Source of the DNA: Sporocytophaga myxococcoides DSM 11118
GTDB lineage: Bacteria > Bacteroidota > Bacteroidia > Cytophagales > Cytophagaceae
Length of the DNA stretch: 64,000 bases
Assembly (NCBI RefSeq): GCF_000426725.1
Contig: NZ_KE384560.1
Location: 248,001 to 312,000, forward strand
Reading direction: 5' to 3'
The notes below the pieces were generated by a model, which saw nothing but the letters and a program-made list of their open reading frames with translations, did no database searches and was not told where the DNA came from. The translations under genes and the position numbers were made by a program. Within the stretch, counting starts at the first letter, position 1. Every line of letters begins with the position of its first letter. Shown one piece after another: positions 42,001 through 47,903 of the stretch.

Positions 42001-42634
42001 CTTTAAAACAGGACCTCAATTGGTTCAAACGATATTAAAACCAAACGGAAGAGGAACAGAATATCAGATTGTGTCATTGAATGATGATAATGAAAGAGTA
42101 CTTCATTCAGAAGGAAAGTTGTTTTTCAAAAATGGTATTGGCCATTCAGAGACTGCCGAGAAGACAATCTCAATAAAGGCACTGAAAGAAAAATGTGCAA
42201 AACCACAGAACGGTACAAATCTCTATAATTTATTTACTAATGCTGGTTTTAATTACGGTTTGGGTTTTCAAACCATTCAGGAATTTTACATCAATGATTC
42301 ATATGCCTTATCTAAATTGAAGATAGCAGATTATTTAAAATCTGATTTTGATCAATTCATCCTTCATCCTTCCTTGCTTGATGGCGCCTTACAGACAGTC
42401 GCCGGTTTACTAGGAGGATCAGAACCTACAACTCCTTATCTTCCTTTTGCAATTGATGAATTGGAAATAATTCGTCCTATGTCGCAGATCTGCTATGCTT
42501 ATGTTGAAGATGCGGATAAAGAGAAACAAGCAAAGGCGGGAGTTAAAAAGTTTAATATTCAATTACTGAATGAAGGAGGAGATCCCTTAGTGAGATTAAC
42601 AAATTTTTATGTCAGAGCTTTGGGAAAGCTTTAA
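35387..42634 (+). CDS. trans-AT PKS: ACP-ACP-KS-KR-ACP-KS-DH
   Basis: 2415 aa. Two ACPs (Ser aa 49 and 172, both GLDSIVGVEW) open the protein and match the two that end the previous one, so the M7 array is four ACPs over two polypeptides. Then KS (Cys 435, TACSSS, HGTGT, NVGH), KR (GALGGLG near 1146), ACP (Ser 1438), KS (Cys 1697; the context is EGHGTGTQLGDSLE instead of the usual EAHGTGT..GDPIE) and DH (His 2163; the Gly of HxxxGxxxxP is Asn; HPSLLD intact). The protein ends after the DH, with no ACP, no KR, no thioesterase and no evident docking tail. The terminal KS-DH could dehydrate the beta-hydroxyl made by M8 (a dehydrating bimodule), or it could need a partner outside the window. It is the last PKS gene in the window; tailoring genes follow after 60 nt. 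Confidence 0.92.
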   Translation: MLNSIKEKELFYTKEQIQQALVTSLAEALYLSPSEIDIDKSFIDLGLDSIVGVEWIKFINKTFGLEISSTKIYDYATIKELSLYVSKELENVIVAPVSTLSSLPANSISDLKTLAASANLYSNPSSDSIGQGLVYTNDHIQEVLVKSLADALYLKPSEVDVNKSFIDMGLDSIVGVEWIKFINKTLGLEVSSTKIYDYSTIKELTLFLAKELGNVSVTSIKEITLSQPVIQTPVSKVSVPLTSSFPNLTRKARPTQVVESTNVVTNDKIAIIGMSGRYPQAKNLDQYWENLAQGKNSIIEVPSSRWDIKQYYDADPKQKGKMYCKWMGMLDDVECFDPLFFQISPSEAEAMDPQHRLFLEEGYKAFEDAGYSGATLSNKKCGVYLGIMSNEYSYLIAKNNSSSVNITGNSFAIGAARLAYFLNLKGPAVPIDTACSSSLVGMHVACQALLNGEIDMALAGGVSLYLIPEAYIGMCQAGMLSPEGQCKTFDDSANGFVPGEGVGAVVLKRLEDAQRDNDHIYGVILGSGINQDGKTNGITAPSVNSQTELEREIYSKYKINPETISYIETHGTGTKLGDPIELEALSTVFKEKTSKKNFCALGSVKSNVGHTSGAAGVASVQKVLLSLKHRTLVPSLNVVKENTIFDFKNSPFFISREKQDWKVNSAYPLRRASVSSFGFSGTNSHLVIEEYLQKPKKKGTLSGIISNGGVIIPLSARTSTQLKQRAQDLADYILKNKESIDLVDMAYTLQVGRDEMKERLGFVVSSLDQLSEKLHNYISDKPNFENIYKGQVTRDKDHLTIYGTDADLQKIVDKWISDKNLSKLVDLWVKGLELDWSKLYGNNKPQRVSLPTYPFAKEKYWVEVSVNASPVSQEKVNEMKPKNKALQEVEEKIQKMYFYPEWKKSPISLQSETNKSFAEGPTLVIDTSDDLYNAAIGKLKGSIADKSFILVKLGDEYQEHESNVFTINQDNEGQYNQLVDTLKERNQLPRQIVYHGLTIEHLEKDSQVNDSFYTLFYLCKALLNQKNQQSVKILSIFSTNGSITVPQSAAIAAFFKTLTLENPKYLTKVVEVQSNSANPEISIESKINIILDEFSEELWNKNEVRYKHDSGKYIRNVRELTSYTPVSNKLATLPFKQGGVYIISGALGGLGYIISEYLAKNYQCKLVLFGRSALKAEQEAKVNQLKAYNAEVIYLQADASKLEDMEAVVHKAKLQFSQINGVIHSAGVNKDSFILKKTKEEIEKVLAPKIYGTLNLDQATTDENLDVFILFSSIAGVMGNLGQCEYAYGNHFLDSFAELRESKKKQQKRFGKTLSINWPFWEEGGMVLSLDELAIAKKVTGVCPIPTNVGIQYLEEFLQSHLTQGIAFYGYPSRVNVYSGQESKQQGQSTKILTSTIDPAILLEKTEAYLKALVGAEIKLSPEKIDSQERFESFGIDSIIVSRFNVTLEKDLGALSKTLFYEYSTIEELAGYLTREAGKALVQFFNLGYSEEEIQTVEDSEVDFEGEKDIQIKHEYGSNEQIAIIGIHGYYPQSEDLNRYWENLKQGKDLIDLVPASRWDYEQFYHQDPEKAAEGKIYCKWGGFVNDVDKFDPQFFNISPEEARIMDPQERLFLQSVWGAIEDAGYSKDSLKKRHPKAKSADVGVFVGVTTNSYSLLAAEEWSSGNVVPSAQPWSIANRVSYIFDFQGPSMPIDTACSSSLVAIHLACESLKKRECQVAVAGGVNLYLHPSKYHSFCKRRMVSLEGKCRSYGAGDDGFVPGEGVGSVILKPLSKAIADKDHIYAVVAGSAFDHGGRSNGYSAPNPNSQANLIEHTLRKSQIHPETIGYIEGHGTGTQLGDSLEIVALTNAFNKQTKKKQFCPIGSVKANIGHPESAAGIAGVAKILLQMKHKQIVPTIHSEEVNPNIEFKESPFYLEHKLTAWESSPDYPRRAIINSFGAGGVNACMILEEYEKSDEKENVNEVGSYLVILSAKNEDRLRESVNRLLTFVGKEKNVNLSDLSYSLQVGREAMQERLAIVVSDRRELMERLKDWRQHKPSGSIYQGKYDPREGRKKSTNNEDLQKIVKSNDLAKIAELWIAGIDVDWESLYATNKPNRIALPTYPFAKERYWVSDVNTSAKKNASVQGNGNVNMHPLVSYNSSTLREVSFSSLLSDKEFYAMDHQVHNEKIFPGSGFLEMAGISGNIAGEQKVSKITDIVWANPLSFKTGPQLVQTILKPNGRGTEYQIVSLNDDNERVLHSEGKLFFKNGIGHSETAEKTISIKALKEKCAKPQNGTNLYNLFTNAGFNYGLGFQTIQEFYINDSYALSKLKIADYLKSDFDQFILHPSLLDGALQTVAGLLGGSEPTTPYLPFAIDELEIIRPMSQICYAYVEDADKEKQAKAGVKKFNIQLLNEGGDPLVRLTNFYVRALGKL

Positions 42635-42695
42635 ATATTTTGACGTTATTTATTTTTTATTTTTAAACAAGTTTGATAAATCTTAAAGTACCGCT

Positions 42696-43634
42696 ATGAG
42701 AGCAATGGTTTGCACAAAATATGGACCTCCAGAGGTCCTTCAGCTTAAAGAGGTTGAAAAACCTGTGCCTAAAAATGATGAAGTTCTAATAAAAATTTAT
42801 GCAACACCTATAACCGCACCAGACAGGAGAATCAGAGGTTTAAATGTCCCTTTCCCTGCAGCGAAGATCCTGATAAGATTGATGTTTGGTTTCACAAAGC
42901 CAAGAAAACCTATACTCGGTTTGTATGTGGCTGGAGAAATTGAATCAGTAGGAAAAGATGTGTCTCAATTTCAAAAAGGTGATCAGATATATGCGCGCAC
43001 TGGGTCTCGATTAGGAGCCTATGCGCAGTATGTCAATCTTCCTGAAAAATGTGTTATGGCATTAAAACCAACGAATGTGTCTTACGAAGAAGCTATTGCT
43101 GTGCCTTATGGAGGTTCGAATGCTTTACATTTCCTCAAAAGAAAAGGCGGTATAAAGAAGGGACATAAGGTGCTTATTTACGGTGCGTCCGGAGCAATTG
43201 GTACTTCAGCAGTTCAGCTTGCCAAATATTTTGGTGCGGAAGTTACCGGTGTCTGCAGTACTTCAAATATAGAGTTGGTGAAATCCCTCGGAACAGATGC
43301 TGTGATTGATTATACAAAAAAAGATTATACCGATAGCAACGAACTTTATGATATCATCTTTGATGCAGTTGGAAAAATCACTTTTAAGAAAAGTAAGAAA
43401 TTGCTTAAACCAGATGGGAAATATGTATCAGTGTTTTCTTCAGGTACTGCAAAAATACTTACAGAAGATTTTCTCCTACTCAAAGAGCTTGTTGAAAAGG
43501 GAAAATTTAAACCGGTTATTGATAGATGTTATCCATTAGAACAGTTGGCAGAAGCTCATAGATATGTGGATAAAGAACATGCAAAGGGAAACGTAGTAAT
43601 TACTGTTTCGCATCAGGATTATTTCATACGCTGA
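42696..43634 (+). CDS. MDR-family NAD(P)H-dependent reductase (quinone oxidoreductase-like)
   Basis: 312 aa, 61 nt after the last PKS gene and so probably in the same operon. The N-terminus is the GroES-like domain of medium-chain dehydrogenase/reductases (MRAMVCTKYGPPEVL). The nucleotide-binding motif is YGASGAIGT near aa 162, and the C-terminal DRCYPLEQLAEAHRYV is typical of the family. No structural zinc-binding Cys cluster is seen, which places it in the quinone oxidoreductase/enoyl reductase branch. The PKS modules have no cis-ER domain and no FMN-type trans-ER gene is in the window, so a role as a trans-acting enoyl reductase or post-PKS reductase is possible but unproven. A second, related gene lies at 54614-55597. 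Confidence 0.85.
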   Translation: MRAMVCTKYGPPEVLQLKEVEKPVPKNDEVLIKIYATPITAPDRRIRGLNVPFPAAKILIRLMFGFTKPRKPILGLYVAGEIESVGKDVSQFQKGDQIYARTGSRLGAYAQYVNLPEKCVMALKPTNVSYEEAIAVPYGGSNALHFLKRKGGIKKGHKVLIYGASGAIGTSAVQLAKYFGAEVTGVCSTSNIELVKSLGTDAVIDYTKKDYTDSNELYDIIFDAVGKITFKKSKKLLKPDGKYVSVFSSGTAKILTEDFLLLKELVEKGKFKPVIDRCYPLEQLAEAHRYVDKEHAKGNVVITVSHQDYFIR

Positions 43635-43716
43635 TAGAATTGTATTTGAAAATGGATTTATAGGTCTATTCAAAGTAGATGTTTAATAAAGAAGAATAAT
43701 ATATAACTATAAAAAT

Positions 43717-43724
43717 AGGAGGAG
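43717..43724 (+). promoter_or_regulatory. strong Shine-Dalgarno AGGAGGAG
   Basis: AGGAGGAG lies 4 nt before the ATG at 43729. Most genes in this window lack a recognisable Shine-Dalgarno, as is usual in Bacteroidota, so this site stands out and fixes the start of the CAT-like gene. Confidence 0.6.
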
Positions 43725-43728
43725 AAAA

Positions 43729-44703
43729 ATGAAAAAGAATATTGATTGGCCAGGTGAATGGTTTCGAGCCATGGAAGACTGTGGCGAAGATGTTTCAGGA
43801 ATTTTCGGACAGATTAAAGAAGGTTCCGCACAACCTGAATGGACAGAGTTACCGCACTATGATTATGACGGAGTAGGAGGTTTGGCTTATCTGATGAGAG
43901 CTCAAGGTTTAAAAGTGGATCAGGTTCCAACTTTGAAGGATGATAAATATACTTTTTTCCGCAAGCTGCGTGGAATGATGGCATATCTGCCTACAGCGGC
44001 TGTCAGAAAGCAAAAGTGGCTTAAGATTGATCCAAATGCAAAACATACTGCGCTTCCTGTTCATGAACGTATCTCTTGGTATTTATTTACAAAAGAAGAG
44101 ACAGATGAAATAAAGTTTGCTGCTAGGACTGCAGGTGTAACAGTGAATTCTTATTTATTGTATCATTTAGATGCTGTAGTTTCGGCTCAACTGATGCCCC
44201 CTTCAGCAAGTAGACGTTGGTCTGTTCCAGTAAATGTTCGCGGTGGTGTAGAACGTTCTGCCGAATTAATCCATACATCTTTCTTGGCTGTGGATATTGA
44301 TCACAATTTTTCCATAAAGCAGCTTCATGAAAAAATAGTTGGCTTAATGAAAAGAGGCTATCACTGGGGCGCCTGGTTTGGGATTCAAGGTGGATCTATG
44401 ATGGGGCAGGAGAAAATGCGTAAATATTTAGTCGATAGAAAACAACAAGGAGAGAGCTGGACAGGCACATTCTCAAATGTCGGTGTATGGGATATACCTG
44501 GTAGTGGCCATTGGCTGGTTTGTCCAAATGTTCCATATATGTATCCAATTGGTGCTGCATGTATGACAACACATGGACGTATGGGAATTACAATTCAGTT
44601 ACACCATTCTTTGGGGAATGATGCACGGACACGTCAATCCATATTAGATTCCTGGATAAAATCTTCCTTGAAGAATAAATCTTTTTCAATGCAGGAAGCA
44701 TGA
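43729..44703 (+). CDS. CAT-fold (CoA-dependent acyltransferase superfamily) protein, possible chain-release or acyl-transfer enzyme
   Basis: 324 aa. The C-terminal third reads like chloramphenicol acetyltransferase/2-oxoacid dehydrogenase acyltransferases: a TFSNVG strand, an NVP..YPIG segment, then GITIQLHHSLGND about 30 residues from the end, corresponding to the catalytic HHxxxDG. Here the Asp position is Asn (HHSLGND). The middle (FTKEETDEIKFAARTAGVTVNS, then VPVNVRG) resembles the second half of condensation/alcohol-acyltransferase folds. It lies directly downstream of the PKS and reductase genes. Because no thioesterase is visible, esterification or amidation of the finished chain, or acylation of a hydroxyl, are reasonable guesses. 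The fold call is fairly firm; substrate and role are inference. Confidence 0.6.
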   Translation: MKKNIDWPGEWFRAMEDCGEDVSGIFGQIKEGSAQPEWTELPHYDYDGVGGLAYLMRAQGLKVDQVPTLKDDKYTFFRKLRGMMAYLPTAAVRKQKWLKIDPNAKHTALPVHERISWYLFTKEETDEIKFAARTAGVTVNSYLLYHLDAVVSAQLMPPSASRRWSVPVNVRGGVERSAELIHTSFLAVDIDHNFSIKQLHEKIVGLMKRGYHWGAWFGIQGGSMMGQEKMRKYLVDRKQQGESWTGTFSNVGVWDIPGSGHWLVCPNVPYMYPIGAACMTTHGRMGITIQLHHSLGNDARTRQSILDSWIKSSLKNKSFSMQEA

Positions 44704-45009
44704 TATAAATAAGAGACTATAATATTACTGGAGAAATTTGACGATATCTTCATATTAAAATCTCGTATCTGTTTTGTAGTTCAATTCCTGATAATTATTT
44801 TTACTAACTCTTACAGAGATAGTTTTTTTGAGTACGAATATAATTGCCTTAAGGCAATATTGAAAAGAAGTCTTTTAACAGCTATTAATAACTTCTATTT
44901 TCATAAAAGCATATTTTATAAATACCCAGTCAGTACAGGTATATAGCATACATACTATATACTATTAATACATATAATAGTTTTATAAAAATTTACCATA
45001 AATAAATAT
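44704..45009 (+). promoter_or_regulatory. 306-bp AT-rich intergenic region with a 16-bp perfect palindrome
   Basis: No open frame of note. ATTGCCTTAAGGCAAT at 44843-44858 is a perfect palindrome and could be an operator or a small hairpin; no T-run follows it, so it is not a convincing intrinsic terminator. The rest is very AT-rich up to the HMG synthase ATG. I expect the promoter of the beta-branching genes here, but cannot pick a -33/-7 pair with confidence. Confidence 0.4.
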
Positions 45010-46269
45010 ATGAGTATAGTCGGAATTGAAGCGATTAATGTTTTCGCTGGTACCTCCTATTTGGACGTAGAAAAGCTTGCCGAATATCGTAAGTTGGATA
45101 TGACTCGGTTTAATAACCTTATGATGAAAGAGAAGACGGTTGCACTGCCTTATGAAGATCCTATCACCTTCGGAGTAAATGCTGCCAAACCTTTGATTGA
45201 TGCATTAAGTCCGGAAGAGAAGGATCGTATAGAGTTGGTTATTACATCTACTGAGTCGTCCTTCGATTTTGCAAAGTCAATGAGTACATACATTCATCAT
45301 TACTTAGGCTTAAATCGTAATTGTCGTTTGGTTGAACTTAAAAATGCTTGCTATTCTGGTGTAGCCGGATTGCAGATGGCAATCAATTTTATCTTATCCC
45401 AAACTTCACCAGGAGCAAAGGCATTACTGATTGCCACTGACATTTCCCGTTTTATGATTGAAGATGGAGGTGATGCCCTATCTCAGGATTGGTCATTTGC
45501 AGAGCCAAGTAATGGTGCAGGAGCGGTAGCAGTATTAATCAGTGAAAAGCCACATGTGTTTCAGATTGATGTTGGAGCTAATGGCTACTATGGTTACGAA
45601 GTTATGGATACATGCAGACCATCCGCAGATTCAGAAGCTGCTGATTCGGATTTGTCATTGCTGTCTTACCTTGACTGTTGTGAAAATTCTTTTATCGAAT
45701 ATCAAAAACGTGTTAAGGGTGCAGACTATGCCAAAACATTCGGCTACTTGTCTTTCCACACCCCATTTGGAGGTATGATCAAAGGTGCCCATCGTAACTT
45801 AATGCGTAAAATGGTTCAGGCTAAGCCGAAGGATATCGAAGAGGATTTCAATCGTAGAGTAATTCCCGGACTTACTTATTGTCAACGTGTGGGCAATATC
45901 ATGGGAGCTACCGCAATGTTGTCTTTAGCAAGCACAATAGACAATGCTAACCTGGATGCACCTCAGAGGATTGGTTGTTTTTCTTATGGTTCAGGATGTT
46001 GTTCGGAGTTTTTTAGTGGTGTTGCAAGAAAAGAAGGGCAGCTACGTATAAGGGCTCTTAATATCAGAGAGCAATTAGATAAAAGATATGAGCTGACGAT
46101 GGAGGAATATGAAAACCTTCTCAGAGGAAGTAATGCACTTAAGTTTGGCACACGTAATGTGACTTTGGATAGTAGTTTCATTCCTCAAGCAAGAAAGGCA
46201 ATGGGTAAAGAAACTTTATTCTTAAAAGAGATAAAAGAATTTAAAAGGATATACGAATGGGTGTCTTAG
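45010..46269 (+). CDS. polyketide HMG-CoA synthase (PksG family)
   Basis: 419 aa. A thiolase-fold HMG-CoA synthase-like enzyme with the catalytic Cys in ELKNACYSGVAG near aa 115, a Glu in ITSTESS near aa 80 and a FHTPFGG segment carrying the catalytic His. In trans-AT PKS pathways this enzyme adds an acetyl unit from the donor ACP to the beta-keto group of an ACP-bound chain, giving an HMG-like intermediate. It begins a three-gene run with ECH1 and ECH2: its last codons overlap the ECH1 start by 13 nt, so translation is coupled. Likely acceptors are the Trp-marked ACP arrays of the PKS genes; the donor ACP and KS lie at 58142-59749. Confidence 0.95.
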   Translation: MSIVGIEAINVFAGTSYLDVEKLAEYRKLDMTRFNNLMMKEKTVALPYEDPITFGVNAAKPLIDALSPEEKDRIELVITSTESSFDFAKSMSTYIHHYLGLNRNCRLVELKNACYSGVAGLQMAINFILSQTSPGAKALLIATDISRFMIEDGGDALSQDWSFAEPSNGAGAVAVLISEKPHVFQIDVGANGYYGYEVMDTCRPSADSEAADSDLSLLSYLDCCENSFIEYQKRVKGADYAKTFGYLSFHTPFGGMIKGAHRNLMRKMVQAKPKDIEEDFNRRVIPGLTYCQRVGNIMGATAMLSLASTIDNANLDAPQRIGCFSYGSGCCSEFFSGVARKEGQLRIRALNIREQLDKRYELTMEEYENLLRGSNALKFGTRNVTLDSSFIPQARKAMGKETLFLKEIKEFKRIYEWVS

Positions 46270-47048
46270 TCAGTGCAAAGCCTTATAAAAACATAAAGGC
46301 AAGGTTCGAAGACGACATTTGTTATATACAGATGTATCGCCCAGATGCGAATAATACTATTAATGATGGCCTTATTGAAGAGTTTTCCGAAGTGCTGGGT
46401 CAATGTGAAAATGAAGTTAAAATTGTGGTAATAGAAGGTTTGCCGGAAGTTTTTTGCTTTGGTGCAGATTTTAAAGGGATTCAGAAAAGCATGGAAAGTC
46501 AAACTCAACATCATGAACAAGATCCAGAGCCTTTGTATAATCTATGGTTACAAATGACTTCCGGGCCTTATATTACAATTGCTCATGTACGGGGAAAGGC
46601 CAATGCAGGCGGGATTGGATTTGTTGCAGCCAGTGATATAGTATTATGTGAAGAAAAGGCAGTATTCAGTTTGTCTGAACTGCTTTTCGGATTAATGCCA
46701 GCATGTGTATTGCCATTTCTGATTCGTCGAATGGGATTTTCCAAAGCGAATTATATGACATTAATGACCTCCCCTATCACAGCCAAACAAGCTCATGAAT
46801 GGGGCTTAGTGGATGCTTATGAAGAGAGTAGTGAAAATTTGTTGAGGAAGCATTTGTTGAGACTTAGACGATTATCTAAGGAAGGAGTTGCACGCTACAA
46901 GAAGTATATTGGATCCTTGGATGAAGATCTTTTGAGGTCAAAGCAAAAGGCATTTGATGCTAATATAGAAGTCTTCTCAGATCACAATAACCTTGAGAAA
47001 ATTTCACGGTACGTAAAAACTGGGAAATTTCCCTGGGAAGGAGCTTAA
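46257..47048 (+). CDS. enoyl-CoA hydratase-like ECH1 (PksH family dehydratase)
   Basis: 263 aa, overlapping the HMG synthase stop by 13 nt. Crotonase fold with CFGADF and VRGKANAGGIGF forming the oxyanion hole, and a SLSELLFGLMPACVLPF segment typical of PksH-type ECH1. In the beta-branching cassette this enzyme dehydrates the HMG-ACP intermediate to the glutaconyl form. It is the only canonical ECH1 in the window: the fused ECH triads contain one ECH2-like and two divergent folds, so dehydration at all three beta-branch modules probably depends on this free protein. Confidence 0.92.
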   Translation: MGVLVSAKPYKNIKARFEDDICYIQMYRPDANNTINDGLIEEFSEVLGQCENEVKIVVIEGLPEVFCFGADFKGIQKSMESQTQHHEQDPEPLYNLWLQMTSGPYITIAHVRGKANAGGIGFVAASDIVLCEEKAVFSLSELLFGLMPACVLPFLIRRMGFSKANYMTLMTSPITAKQAHEWGLVDAYEESSENLLRKHLLRLRRLSKEGVARYKKYIGSLDEDLLRSKQKAFDANIEVFSDHNNLEKISRYVKTGKFPWEGA

Positions 47049-47050
47049 TT

Positions 47051-47800
47051 ATGTCAGAGGAGGTTATTGAACTTAAAGAGATAAGTGCTGGAATTATCCA
47101 GATCAGAATGCAGGATAAGGAAAGCAAGAATATGTTCTCTGTTCCTTTGGCTGAAGGACTGATTCAAGCTTTTGAAACTATCAAAACCCAAACTCAATAC
47201 AAAGTAGTAATACTAACAGGTTATGAAAGTTACTTTGCCAGCGGAGGAACCAAGGAGGGGTTGCTTGAAATTTCTGACGGAAAGGCAAGGTTTACGGATA
47301 TTGATCTTTACAGTCTGGCTTTGAATTGCCCTATTCCCGTAATTTCAGCAATGCAAGGACATGGAATAGGCGGAGGTTTTGTAATGGGAATGTTTGCTGA
47401 TTTTGTGATTCTAAGCAGGGAGAGTATTTATACTACCAACTTTATGAAATATGGCTTTACGCCAGGTATGGGATCAACTTTCATCCTGCCTAAAAAGCTT
47501 GGTATAAGTTTAGCAGAAGAAATGATGCTGTCTGCTAAAACCTATAGAGGAGAAGAGTTACAGAAGAGAGGTATTCCTTTTCCTGTACTTCCACGGGAAC
47601 AAGTAATGGAATATGCTTTGGAGTTGGCAAAGACTATTGCTGAAAAACCAAGGGTGTCACTTGTTACTTTAAAGGATCATTTGGTTGCAGACCTTCGGGC
47701 CGGCCTTCCAAAAGTTATCGAACAGGAGGAGGCAATGCATGAGATAACATTCCTTCAACCTGAAGTAAGAGATAGAATTAAAGACCTCTTTGGAAAGTAA
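47051..47800 (+). CDS. enoyl-CoA hydratase-like ECH2 (PksI family decarboxylase)
   Basis: 249 aa, 2 nt after ECH1. Contains FASGGTKEG (with the Lys used by ECH2 decarboxylases) and AMQGHGIGGGF followed by MGMFADF. It decarboxylates the glutaconyl-ACP made by ECH1 to leave a methyl or methylene branch. The third domain of each fused ECH triad is closely related (same SGGTKE and MQGHGIG motifs), so the pathway holds three ECH2-like copies: two in cis and one in trans. The free copy is the obvious candidate for module M7, which has beta-branch ACPs but no cis ECH. Confidence 0.93.
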   Translation: MSEEVIELKEISAGIIQIRMQDKESKNMFSVPLAEGLIQAFETIKTQTQYKVVILTGYESYFASGGTKEGLLEISDGKARFTDIDLYSLALNCPIPVISAMQGHGIGGGFVMGMFADFVILSRESIYTTNFMKYGFTPGMGSTFILPKKLGISLAEEMMLSAKTYRGEELQKRGIPFPVLPREQVMEYALELAKTIAEKPRVSLVTLKDHLVADLRAGLPKVIEQEEAMHEITFLQPEVRDRIKDLFGK

Positions 47801-47903
47801 TTCAATAAATAGGTCACAGTCTAAATCAAAAGATTTTGTCTTCGTGTGCTAGCTAACCATTCCATATTAATTTTTGACAATAATTTAATCAATCATAAAA
47901 TTT

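Noticed and set aside
1-42634. Many minus-strand or out-of-frame open frames of 60-130 codons within the PKS genes
   Set aside because: All lie opposite or inside well-supported PKS domains; their similarity to one another only mirrors the repeated domains.
47051-47800. Reading this gene as an ordinary fatty-acid beta-oxidation crotonase
   Set aside because: The SGGTKE and MQGHGIGGG motifs and the HMGS-ECH1 operon position fit the PksI decarboxylase family.
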